In this document: piece by piece, positions 1 through 6,635 of the stretch
How the letters are laid out: every line of letters begins with the position of its first letter
Numbering within the stretch: position 1 is the first letter of the stretch
Assembly: GCA_013694685.1 (NCBI GenBank)
Contig: JACDBY010000284.1
Location: forward strand, 1 to 9,642
Source: Actinomycetota bacterium
GTDB taxonomy: Bacteria > Actinomycetota > Thermoleophilia > Gaiellales > Gaiellaceae
Length of the DNA: 9,642 nt
Direction: 5' to 3'
Position numbers and translations under genes: made by a program
The notes under the pieces: model-generated
What the model saw: only the letters and a program-made list of their open reading frames with translations
Database searches by the model: none
What the model was told of the DNA's origin: nothing

Positions 1-461
1 ACGGCGGGTTCGAATCCGGTAGCACGGGGTGGCGGCTCGGCGGCGACGCGAGGGTTGTGGCGGGCAACGAGCCCTTCTACGTGCGGAGCAAGACCGACGC
101 CTATTCGCTCGCCATCCCGTCCGGTGGGTGGGCCGAGACGGCACCGTTCTGCGTCGACTCCGACGAGCCGACGATGCGGTACTTCGTCCGGAACACCGGC
201 TCCCCTCTCTCGACCCTGACAGTCTCGGTAACCGTGCGGACGACGTTACTCGGCATTGCGAGGGAGACGACGTTGCGGCTCGGCGCCGCACTCGGCACGA
301 CCACGACATGGCAGCCGTCGCTGGTGACGCTTTTCGGCCCCTTCTCCGTGAACCAGCTACTCGGTGGGACGACTACGGTCCGCTTCCGCTTCACGCCGCT
401 CCTGCCGGGGGGTGCGTGGCAGATCGACGATGTCTACGTCGACCCCTTCAAGGACTGGTAG
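1..461 (+). CDS. Secreted beta-sandwich protein, C-terminal part (5' end outside window)
   Basis: The frame is open from position 3 with no stop and ends at TAG 459-461, giving 152 visible residues. It opens with GGFESGSTGWRLGG. This is the 'NGGFE-x-G-x-x-GW' strand that starts many extracellular jelly-roll or carbohydrate-binding-like modules. The rest alternates short Thr/Val-rich strands with Gly/Pro turns and ends IDDVYVDPFKDW, a typical last strand ('IDDVxVDP') of such modules. There is one Cys and no membrane segment in the visible part, so any signal peptide lies upstream. A GTG at 57 could be read as a start, but the module signature begins before it, so the gene is treated as 5'-partial. 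It is convergent with the GGDEF gene, with 21 nt between them. Fold and surface location are inference; ligand and exact family are unknown. Confidence 0.65.
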   Translation, partial: GGFESGSTGWRLGGDARVVAGNEPFYVRSKTDAYSLAIPSGGWAETAPFCVDSDEPTMRYFVRNTGSPLSTLTVSVTVRTTLLGIARETTLRLGAALGTTTTWQPSLVTLFGPFSVNQLLGGTTTVRFRFTPLLPGGAWQIDDVYVDPFKDW

Positions 462-482
462 CGCCCGAGCGGGAGCCACGCG

Positions 483-1769
483 TCAGGCCGTGACGCGGCC
501 GCCGAGCGCTGCACTCCTCAACTTCTCGCGGTAGAGCCGCTCGTCCGCGACCTTGACGGCGTGCCCGAGGAGATCGCTGGGAGGGCACGACGCGACCCCG
601 AACGAGGCCGAGGCCGGAGGCCCGCCGGCGACCTGGAGCTGTGCCAGCTCGGCGCGGATCCGGTCGACGAGCGGGGCACTGCCGCGCTCGTCGAGGCCGC
701 GCGCAAGCGCTGCAAACTCGTCGCCGCCGATCCGGGCCAGCACGTCCTGCTCGCGGAGGGCCCGCCGCAGCGCACCCGCGACCTCCTGGATCAGCCGGTC
801 ACCCGCGTCGTGTCCGTACGTGTCGTTCGTCTCCTTCAGCCTGTCCACGTCGACGAGCACGACCGAAGCGGTCAGACCTCCCGGGCCGACGTGTTCGGCG
901 GCACTCTCGAGCGCTTCCTCCCACGCGAGCCGGTTGCCGACGCCCGTGAGAGGATCGGAACGGGCTGCGCGCGAGGCGCTCTCGGCCGCCCGCCCGAGCT
1001 CGAGGCTATCGTCGATCCGGTCGCGACGCTCTGTCTCGAGGAGCTTGAGGAGTGCCGCGAGCGGCAACACACAGAAGATCGCCCACGGCTCTGCCCCGGC
1101 CGCGAACGCGGCGAGCAACCCGACGGGCGCGAGGGCGGTGTCGACGAGCATTACCCACACCACGGGGCCGACGAGCTCGCGGGGAGCAACCCCACGTCCG
1201 AGGCAGTGGCGGAACGCGACGGACGCGGCGTCGAAACCGAATTGGGCCGCGAGCGCCAGAGCGTAGATCCCGACCTCCGACCAGACGAGTGGGCCAGACG
1301 CGAGGAGGCCGATCACGAGCGCCGGCCCGATGCTGTGCCAGGACGAAGAGAGCAGCACCGTGATCCTCGCCGCCTGGATCCGGCCGCGTAGCCGATCGAC
1401 GGCGCCGGCCGCGACGAGCGCAGCTGCCACGCAGAGGGGGACGACACCGGGTGGCAGCAGAAACAGCATCGGTACGAGCACGAGCTCGGTCGGGACAGCC
1501 GAGCCGGGGCCGATCTCGAACTCGATCTGGGACACCACCGCATAGAGGGCGACGAGCGCAACTGCCGTACCGAGCGAGAGCTCGACGTCGGACGGCAGCG
1601 CGAACACGCAGGCGACCGCGGCGGCGAGGAAGCCACCCGCGCTCAGCAAGCTGACCGACGCCTCGCGCCCATGCAATCGCGCTCGCATCCGCTCGCGGGC
1701 GGCCTCTATCTGGGCCAGGTCCGAGCGAGTCCGCGCGACGTCACCACCAGGACGTGTTGGGAGCTCCAC
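483..1769 (-). CDS. Membrane-bound diguanylate cyclase (GGDEF)
   Basis: It makes the second messenger c-di-GMP from two GTP. In the 428-residue product, roughly residues 38-245 form a multi-pass membrane region of about six to eight hydrophobic segments. A short charged linker follows (about 245-270, ETERRDRIDDSLELG), then the catalytic domain. Seen there are DPLTGVGNR (about 272-280), the metal-binding LVDVD (305-309), an intact GGDEF (348-352) and REQD exactly five residues before it. REQD is the inhibitory I-site RxxD, so product feedback is expected. No EAL or HD-GYP domain follows. The membrane part is not one I recognise as a named MASE domain. The chosen start is GTG at 1769, behind a purine-rich AGAAGAG. 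A longer frame reaches 1937 but would run into the divergent Tat-protein gene and adds only Arg/Pro-rich sequence. ATG 1688 is a possible later start. It is divergent from the gene at 1838. Confidence 0.9.
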   Translation of the reverse strand: MELPTRPGGDVARTRSDLAQIEAARERMRARLHGREASVSLLSAGGFLAAAVACVFALPSDVELSLGTAVALVALYAVVSQIEFEIGPGSAVPTELVLVPMLFLLPPGVVPLCVAAALVAAGAVDRLRGRIQAARITVLLSSSWHSIGPALVIGLLASGPLVWSEVGIYALALAAQFGFDAASVAFRHCLGRGVAPRELVGPVVWVMLVDTALAPVGLLAAFAAGAEPWAIFCVLPLAALLKLLETERRDRIDDSLELGRAAESASRAARSDPLTGVGNRLAWEEALESAAEHVGPGGLTASVVLVDVDRLKETNDTYGHDAGDRLIQEVAGALRRALREQDVLARIGGDEFAALARGLDERGSAPLVDRIRAELAQLQVAGGPPASASFGVASCPPSDLLGHAVKVADERLYREKLRSAALGGRVTA

Positions 1770-1818
1770 GTCTCTTCTATCGGAGGATCGGGCGGGCTTC
1801 CTTAGTGTCGTCTCACCC

Positions 1819-1824
1819 GGAGGA
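1819..1824 (+). promoter_or_regulatory. Candidate ribosome binding site GGAGGA
   Basis: GGAGGA lies 13 nt before GTG 1838, longer than the usual 5-10 nt but the only good Shine-Dalgarno match near a start that gives a sensible Tat signal peptide. An in-frame GTG at 1805 is the alternative start. A weak TAGTGT (1803-1808) resembles an actinobacterial -10 box but I see no convincing -35 partner. The whole divergent gap is 1770-1837. Confidence 0.4.
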
Positions 1825-1837
1825 CTACGATCCTGAT

Positions 1838-3484
1838 GTGCTCGAGGGGCTGAGCCGACGGCGGTTGCTCCGCGCCGCCCTCGGGGGGATCGCGGCGCTC
1901 GGCGCGCCCCACGGCACGGCTCTTGCGCGGCACACATCGCCGCCGAAAGTCGCGGCCCTGGTGGTCCGCGGGGCCGCGAAGCGGTTCTCGGGCGATCGCC
2001 CGCTCTTCGTCACGGTTGCCCCTGGTGTCGAGGGTCGCGACCTCGCCCGCGTCCTCATCCGCCTGGAGCGGCGGGCACGAGTCCGGCTCGAGGCGGTGCG
2101 AATGGGGATCGGGAGGAGCGACGTGCGCTGGACGCGAGAGGCGTCCCTGGCGGTAGGCTCGCACGCGCTCGCGTGGCGTCCGGCTGCAGACACGCCCGTC
2201 GGGTCCTACGTCATGCGCGTCACGGTGCGGGAGGACGGCCGCCGGCGCGTCTACGGAGGACGTCGGCCGGTGAGCCCGGAGCGTGCCACCGCGCCGGTCG
2301 TGCGGGTTCTCGGCGTCGAGGCGGCGTTCATGCGGCGGTCGTACGTGCCGACGGAGCCGATGGCGCTCCGGATCCTCGCCGATGCGTCGTCGCTCACGCT
2401 GAGCTTCCTCCGCGTTGGTCACGGGCCGGACCCGAGCCTGCGAAGCGACGAGCTCACCGGTCTTCCGATGGCGGATCCGGTCGCGATGGACTGGTCGGGC
2501 AAGCGCTCGGCACCGCGGACCGTCACCGTGCGGTCGGGAGACTGGCCGACGGGTCTCTACGCCGCGCGGCTCGAGACGGACGACGGTCGCCTCGGCTTCG
2601 CGCCGTTCGTCCTGCGCGCCTCGACCCCCGGCGCGACGCGTGTGGCGGCTGTGCTCCCGACGAACACCTGGCAGGCGTACAACCTCTACGACGCGGACGG
2701 CGACGGGTGGGGCGACACCTGGTACGCCGGCGGCAGCCCGCCCGTTCGGCTCGATCGGCCCTACCGTGACCGCGGCGTGCCGCCGCGCTTCCGGCGCTAC
2801 GACTTCCCGTTCCTCCGCTGGCTCGAGAAGACGCGGCGCGAGCCCGACATCCTCGCCGACGACGACCTGGAGGCCGTCTCCAGCGGCGACGAGCTCCGGC
2901 GGCTCTACGACCTCGTCGTCTTTCCCGGGCATACCGAGTACGTCACCGCGCGCGCATATGACATCGTCGAGCGCTTTCGGGATCTGGGGGGGCGGCTCGT
3001 CTTCCTCTCCGCCAACAACCTCTTCTGGCAGGTCGAGAAGCGAGATCAGGAGATGCGCCGGCTCGGGAAGTGGCGCGCGAGCGCGCGGCCCGAGGCGCGG
3101 CTCTGCGGCGTGCAGTACCGCGCGAACGACGACGGGCGGCGCCAGGCGCCGTTCGTCGTCAGCGACGCCGACGCCGCACCCTGGCTCTTCGCCGGCACCG
3201 GTCTCGCCAACGGCTCGACGCTCGGTGAGGAGGTCGGCGGCTTCGGGATCGAGATCGACATGACGACATCCGACTCTCCGCCGGGCACGCGCGTCCTCGC
3301 GCTCATCCCCAACCTCTTCGGGCTCGGGCTCCACGCGGAGATGAGCTACTACGAGACCGAGGCAGGCGCTCGCGTCTTCTCCGCCGGGGTGTTGGACTTT
3401 CCCGCGGTGCTCCTCTATCCGCGCGGCATGCGGCTCCTCGACAACCTCTGGCGCCATATGCTCGAAGCCCTGCCGGAGCCGTAG
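1838..3484 (+). CDS. Tat-exported N,N-dimethylformamidase large-subunit-like protein
   Basis: From GTG 1838 the product has 548 residues. Residues 1-30 are a Tat signal peptide: SRRRLLR at 6-12, an Ala/Gly/Leu-rich stretch, then a TALA cleavage site. Residues about 37-260 look like beta-rich domains. Residues about 268-548 match the N,N-dimethylformamidase beta-subunit C-terminal family: TWQAYNLYDADGDGWGDTWY, RRYDFPFLRWLE, LVVFPGHTEYVT and GGRLVFLSANNLFWQVE, the last two resembling a glutamine-amidotransferase-like Rossmann core. Known dimethylformamidase uses a Tyr/Tyr/Glu iron site. Y281, Y321 and E400 have similar spacing, so an amide hydrolase or other metal-dependent role is possible, but the substrate is not known. 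No small-subunit gene (DmfA1) is nearby. The last 70 nt overlap the convergent MFS gene. A longer frame from 1754 was rejected because it would bury the Tat motif about 35 residues in. Confidence 0.8.
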   Translation: MLEGLSRRRLLRAALGGIAALGAPHGTALARHTSPPKVAALVVRGAAKRFSGDRPLFVTVAPGVEGRDLARVLIRLERRARVRLEAVRMGIGRSDVRWTREASLAVGSHALAWRPAADTPVGSYVMRVTVREDGRRRVYGGRRPVSPERATAPVVRVLGVEAAFMRRSYVPTEPMALRILADASSLTLSFLRVGHGPDPSLRSDELTGLPMADPVAMDWSGKRSAPRTVTVRSGDWPTGLYAARLETDDGRLGFAPFVLRASTPGATRVAAVLPTNTWQAYNLYDADGDGWGDTWYAGGSPPVRLDRPYRDRGVPPRFRRYDFPFLRWLEKTRREPDILADDDLEAVSSGDELRRLYDLVVFPGHTEYVTARAYDIVERFRDLGGRLVFLSANNLFWQVEKRDQEMRRLGKWRASARPEARLCGVQYRANDDGRRQAPFVVSDADAAPWLFAGTGLANGSTLGEEVGGFGIEIDMTTSDSPPGTRVLALIPNLFGLGLHAEMSYYETEAGARVFSAGVLDFPAVLLYPRGMRLLDNLWRHMLEALPEP

Positions 3485-4707
3485 GGCTCAGGCGCGGGGA
3501 CGGGTGCAGGTGCCGAGGGCGCCGGCCGGCTGCCGAACGCCACCACGGCGAACGGCACCACGGCGAGCAGTTGTCCGGCAGCCACCAGGAGGAACACCGG
3601 CCGGGCACCCCAGGCGTCGAGGAGCGGTCCGGCGACGATCAGCCCCGCCGGGCCGGCGAGCATCGCCGCGGTCATGACGCCGGTCATCACCTTCGCGCGG
3701 ATCGCCTCGGGTGTCCGCATCGTGATCACACCGATGAGCGGGGCGTTCACGAGCGGACCGAAGAAGGACGAGACCGCGAGCGCGAGCGCGACGGCCGGTA
3801 TCGGGAGCTCGAGCGACAGCGCGAAGACCGGGATCGTGAGCGCGACGAACGCCGTCGCGCCGAGCCGGAGCGGCTCGAACCGGCTGACGAGGCGCAGCGC
3901 GACGATGCTCCCGACGATCGCGCCCGCGCCGAAGGCGGCGAAGAAGACGCCCGCGACGCGCGAGCTCTCGTACTCCTCGAACGCGAGCACGGTGAGCCCC
4001 GCGCCAAGCATCTGGCCGAATCCGTTCGCGAAGAGCGCCGTCACGCAGAGCACCCGAAGCGTGCGGTCGGCGAGGAGGAAGCGGATCCCCGCCAGCAGAC
4101 CACCGCTCTCCTCCGTGCGTGGGAGGGGCGGTCGACGCGGGACGAGGAGGGCGAGGATTACGAACGAGACGAGGAACGTCGCTGCGTCGACGTACAGAAC
4201 GACCGGCGCGCTGAAGCCCGCGATGAGGAGCCCTGCTGCAGCGGGACCGATGAGCGAGGTCGCCCGTCGCGCCCCTTCGACGATTGCCGTTGCCTGCGCG
4301 ACGACGCGCTCGTCGTCGCCGACGAGCTCGGGGAGGATGAGCGCCTGCGAGGCGAAGTACGGCGCGATGAAGACGCCGACCAGCGCCACGAGACAGAGGA
4401 GGACCGGGAAGCTGAGCCAGTCGAGCGCGTGCAGCACGGGGATCGACGCCACGAGCGGCGCCCGCACGAGGTCGGCGACGAGCATCGTCGCGCGCGCGCC
4501 GTAGCGCGCGATCACGGCGCCGGATGGAATCCCGAGCACGGCGATCGGCGCGAGCTCCGCGGCCAGCACGACACCCATCCGCGTGGGCGATCCGGTCGTC
4601 GCGAGCACGAACCACGGCAGCGCCAGGAAGGTCATCTGCGAGCCGAGACCCGAGACGACCTGTGCCGCGACGAGCGGGAGCAGGCCGCGTGACCTGAGCA
4701 TGCTCAT
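3415..4707 (-). CDS. MFS efflux transporter, second of a tandem pair
   Basis: The product has 430 residues, the usual size for a 12-helix major facilitator of the drug-exporter or 'transmembrane secretion effector' type, in the cytoplasmic membrane. Helix 1 contains QMTFLALPWFVL, followed by the loop GIPSGAVIARYGARATM. That loop sits where motif A (GxLaDrxGrr) belongs but lacks the Asp. The start is ATG 4707, overlapping the TGA of the upstream MFS gene (ATGA), with AAGAGGTG 7 nt before it. The frame is open back to 5040, but that extension is Arg-rich antisense of the neighbour. The product resembles the upstream MFS along its whole N-terminal half, so the pair arose by duplication. The C-terminus carries an Ala/Pro repeat (APSAPAPVPAPEP) and a basic tail encoded inside the 3' end of the convergent gene. 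Substrate is unknown. Confidence 0.88.
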   Translation of the reverse strand: MSMLRSRGLLPLVAAQVVSGLGSQMTFLALPWFVLATTGSPTRMGVVLAAELAPIAVLGIPSGAVIARYGARATMLVADLVRAPLVASIPVLHALDWLSFPVLLCLVALVGVFIAPYFASQALILPELVGDDERVVAQATAIVEGARRATSLIGPAAAGLLIAGFSAPVVLYVDAATFLVSFVILALLVPRRPPLPRTEESGGLLAGIRFLLADRTLRVLCVTALFANGFGQMLGAGLTVLAFEEYESSRVAGVFFAAFGAGAIVGSIVALRLVSRFEPLRLGATAFVALTIPVFALSLELPIPAVALALAVSSFFGPLVNAPLIGVITMRTPEAIRAKVMTGVMTAAMLAGPAGLIVAGPLLDAWGARPVFLLVAAGQLLAVVPFAVVAFGSRPAPSAPAPVPAPEPYGSGRASSIWRQRLSRSRMPRG

Positions 4708-5936
4708 GCCTGTGCACCTCTTGCAGCGACGGCAGACCGGTGGACGGCGAGCGTGGAGACGGCAATGAGGCTCATGGCGAGCGTCTGGACGGCGGCGAAG
4801 GCGACGAGCACCGGCTGCGGGCCGAACGCGTCGAGCACGGGGCCGACGCCGAACACTCCGAGCGGTTGGGCGAGGCCGAAGATCATCACGTTCACCGTCA
4901 TCACGCTCGGCCGCAGCTGCGGCGGTACGCGCAGGGTCATCTGCGAGTGGATCGGCGGGTTGACGATCCCGTTTGCGAGGCCGGAGAGGCAGAGCGCGAC
5001 CGCCGCGAGCCAGGCCGACGGGTGGATCGTCAGGAGCCACAGCGGGAGCGCCTGACCGAGAACACAGGTGGCGACCAGCTTCAAGCCGCTCACGCGCTCG
5101 AGCAGAAACTTGTACGCGGCCGCGTTGCCGGCGACGGCGCCGACGCCGAACGAGGCCAGGAGCCAGCCGGCGACCCGCGGGTCGGCGTCGAAGCGGGTGA
5201 CGACCAGTACCGGCACGCTGACGAAGAAGGCCGTCCAGGCCGTGTCGCCGAGCGCGAACACGGGTGTCCAGAGCCGGAGGAGTGGCTCACGGGCGAGGAA
5301 CCGCAGGCCGCGACGGGCGCCCACGTCCTCGTCGGTCGGCGGCAGCGGGGCCGGCCGCGGCACGAGCGTCAGCACGAGTACGGCCGAGACGATGTACGTG
5401 CCCGCATCGACGACGAGCGCCCAGGGGGCGGAAACGGTCGCGATCAGGATCCCGCCGAGCACCGGGCCGAGCAGCATCGTCATCCGCGTCGCGCCCTGGA
5501 ACAGCGCATTCGCGCGTCCCACGAGCGCCTCGTCCTCGCCGAGCAGCTCCGGCACGATCACCTTCTGGGCGGCGAAGTACGGTCCGGCGAGCGCGCCAAG
5601 CAAGAAGGCGAGCACGAGGATCGGGGCAAATGCGTCGACTCCCGCCCAGTACAGCGCCGGGATCGCGAGCATGAGCGGAGCGCGGATCGCGTCCGAGAGC
5701 ACCATCGTCCGCCAGGCGCCGAGGCGGCGAAGCACGGCGCCGCCCGGGATCCCGAGCACCGCGAGCCCGATCAGCTCCGCGCCGACGACCGCGCTCATCC
5801 GTGTCGCGGAGCCCGAGGTGACGAGGACGAACCACGGTAGCGCGAGCCAGGTCATCTGCGCCCCGGTGGTCGAGACGACCTCCGCCGTGAGCAGCGCGAC
5901 GACTGGGCGTCGCCGGAGCAGCGACGGGTCGCTCAA
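4704..5936 (-). CDS. MFS efflux transporter, first of a tandem pair
   Basis: The product has 410 residues with 12 predicted helices, of the MFS drug-exporter type. Helix 1 reads QMTWLALPWFVL, then GIPGGAVLRRLGAWRTM at the motif A position, again without the usual Asp. Later segments ALAGPYFAAQKVIVPELLGEDE and GATRMTMLLGPVLGG match, nearly position for position, the corresponding parts of the downstream MFS protein. The start is TTG 5936, the only usable start near the N-terminus. It begins 2 nt after the TGA of the M29 aminopeptidase remnant and has no clear Shine-Dalgarno sequence, so translation probably depends on ribosomes finishing the upstream frame. This would explain why the remnant's 3' part is kept open. 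The gene is controlled by the promoter at 6598-6626, so export induced through the divergent TetR protein is the likely role. Substrate is unknown. Confidence 0.88.
   Translation of the reverse strand: MSDPSLLRRRPVVALLTAEVVSTTGAQMTWLALPWFVLVTSGSATRMSAVVGAELIGLAVLGIPGGAVLRRLGAWRTMVLSDAIRAPLMLAIPALYWAGVDAFAPILVLAFLLGALAGPYFAAQKVIVPELLGEDEALVGRANALFQGATRMTMLLGPVLGGILIATVSAPWALVVDAGTYIVSAVLVLTLVPRPAPLPPTDEDVGARRGLRFLAREPLLRLWTPVFALGDTAWTAFFVSVPVLVVTRFDADPRVAGWLLASFGVGAVAGNAAAYKFLLERVSGLKLVATCVLGQALPLWLLTIHPSAWLAAVALCLSGLANGIVNPPIHSQMTLRVPPQLRPSVMTVNVMIFGLAQPLGVFGVGPVLDAFGPQPVLVAFAAVQTLAMSLIAVSTLAVHRSAVAARGAQA
4715..4722 (-). promoter_or_regulatory. Ribosome binding site for the second MFS gene
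   Basis: Read on the minus strand this is AAGAGGTG, 7 nt before ATG 4707. It settles the start inside the 5' overlap with the preceding gene and rules out the long N-terminal extension. ATG 4701 in the same frame is too close to be preferred. Confidence 0.7.
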
Positions 5937-5938
5937 AG

Positions 5939-6591
5939 TCAGATCAGCCAGCGTCCGTCCTCCTGCACGAGCTCGCCGTCGAGCTCGATCCTCGTGTCGG
6001 GCAGCCGCAGATCCTTGACGATGTCCCAGTGGATCCGCGAGACGTTTTGGCCGCCGAGATCTGGCATGCCGTTCCCGAGTGCGAGATGGACGGTGCCGTC
6101 GATCTTTTCGTCGAAGAGCGTGTTGCGCCTGTAGCGCGTGATCCCGGGGTTGCAGCCGATCCCGAGCTCACCGAGCGCGCGGGTGCCCTCGTCGCTCTCG
6201 AGCATCTCGAGGAGGTACTCCTCGTTCGTCTCGGCGGAGGCGGCGACAACCCGGCCGGCCTCGAAGGGGAGCGTGATCCCCGTCATCTCGCGCCCCAGGT
6301 ACACCGCCGGGAACTCACAGAAGCGGATCGTCCCCTCGGCGGAGTCCTCGACCGGGCAGCCGAAGAACTCCCCGCCGGGAATGTTGGCGCCACCGGCGTC
6401 GACCTTCATCGACCTGCCTGCGAGCGAGAGACGGAGATTCGTGCCGTCGCCGACGGCGCTCCATGGAGGGTCGGTACGAGCAACGGACGCGCGGCAGGCG
6501 AGCCTGCGACGAGGACCTGCCAGCCGGACCGGACGCCGACGCAGGTGTTGACGAGGAGCTCGGCAAGTTGACGATTCCGGTGGTCATTCAT
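5939..6591 (-). pseudogene. M29 (aminopeptidase T-type) metallopeptidase, internally deleted and frameshifted
   Basis: Two frames carry the two ends of one M29 peptidase. From ATG 6591 the first reads RNRQLAELLVNTCVGVRSGW and VLVAGSPAARPLL, the family's N-terminus, then loses similarity and stops at TGA 6408-6406. In another frame, family sequence resumes at VGDGTNLRLSLAGRS (about 6454-6410) and continues through PGGEFFGCPVEDSAEG, LGELGIGCNPGITR, LFDEKIDGTVHLALG and NVSRIHWDIVKD to TGA 5939. Intact family members have about 370 residues; only about 210 are accounted for, so some 150-165 middle residues are gone and the frame shifted at a junction near 6440-6480. The 156-codon C-terminal frame has its own ATG (6409) overlapping the first frame's TGA, so it may still be translated. 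It keeps the Glu, His and HxD metal ligands but has Met for the conserved Tyr. It heads the two-exporter operon. Activity is unlikely. Confidence 0.85.
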
Positions 6592-6597
6592 GGCCGC

Positions 6598-6626
6598 AAT
6601 ATAAGACGTACGTACTGTTTTGTAAA
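6598..6626 (-). promoter_or_regulatory. Sigma-70-type leaderless promoter for the exporter operon
   Basis: Read on the minus strand: TTTACA (6626-6621), 17-nt spacer, TATATT (6603-6598), then six bases to ATG 6591. One mismatch to TTGACA and one to TATAAT with ideal spacing is rare in DNA this GC-rich. The expected start point falls at or next to the A of ATG 6591, so the transcript would be leaderless, which is common in Actinobacteria. Confidence 0.65.
6602..6617. promoter_or_regulatory. Candidate TetR/AcnR-type operator
   Basis: The perfect palindromes ACGTACGT (6606-6613) and GTACGTAC (6608-6615) sit in the spacer between -35 and -10 of the operon promoter, in the 44-bp gap next to the tetR gene. 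The right end, CGTACTG (6611-6617), equals one half of the AcnR site that I recall from Corynebacterium (CAG-N-AC-NNN-C-GTACTG). The left half matches poorly (TAAGAC). Binding here would block the exporter promoter and probably tetR itself. Confidence 0.5.
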
Positions 6627-6628
6627 AT
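6623..6628 (+). promoter_or_regulatory. Candidate -10 box of the tetR gene (leaderless)
   Basis: TAAAAT ends 7 nt before GTG 6636, so transcription would start at about the start codon. No Shine-Dalgarno sequence precedes that GTG, which fits a leaderless mRNA. I see no good -35 at the right distance. The box overlaps the -35 of the opposite promoter, so the two promoters would compete. Confidence 0.4.
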
Positions 6629-6635
6629 CCTAACC

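Noticed and set aside
4..20. GGTTCGAATCC, resembling a tRNA T-loop at the left edge
   Set aside because: The flanking bases do not close a 5-bp T stem, no CCA or acceptor end follows, and the same bases read as the conserved GGFESG start of the extracellular module.
1754..1837. Start of the dimethylformamidase-like gene at 1754
   Set aside because: It would overlap the divergent gene's 5' end and place the twin-arginine motif about 35 residues in, which is poor for a Tat signal.
1770..1937. N-terminal extension of the diguanylate cyclase to 1937
   Set aside because: It is Arg/Pro-rich, overlaps the Tat signal region of the divergent gene, and adds nothing recognisable; GTG 1769 with a purine-rich site is better.
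1802..3457. Open frame of 551 codons on the minus strand
   Set aside because: It is fully antisense to the Tat-exported protein, very rich in Arg/Glu/Pro, with no domain; it is a by-product of high GC content.
3571..4692. Open frame of 373 codons on the plus strand across the second MFS gene
   Set aside because: The composition is almost only Arg, Glu, Asp and Ala. The antisense MFS frame has helices, family motifs, an RBS and coupling.
4708..5040. N-terminal extension of the second MFS protein to 5040
   Set aside because: The added residues are Arg-rich and antisense-like. ATG 4707 has a good RBS and an ATGA overlap.
4740..5840. Open frame of 366 codons on the plus strand across the first MFS gene
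   Set aside because: It has the same charged low-complexity composition and no start signal; the MFS frame explains this DNA.
6406..6591. A stand-alone 61-residue small protein
   Set aside because: Its first half is the N-terminus of an M29 peptidase and the second half is out-of-frame peptidase DNA, so it is a fragment.
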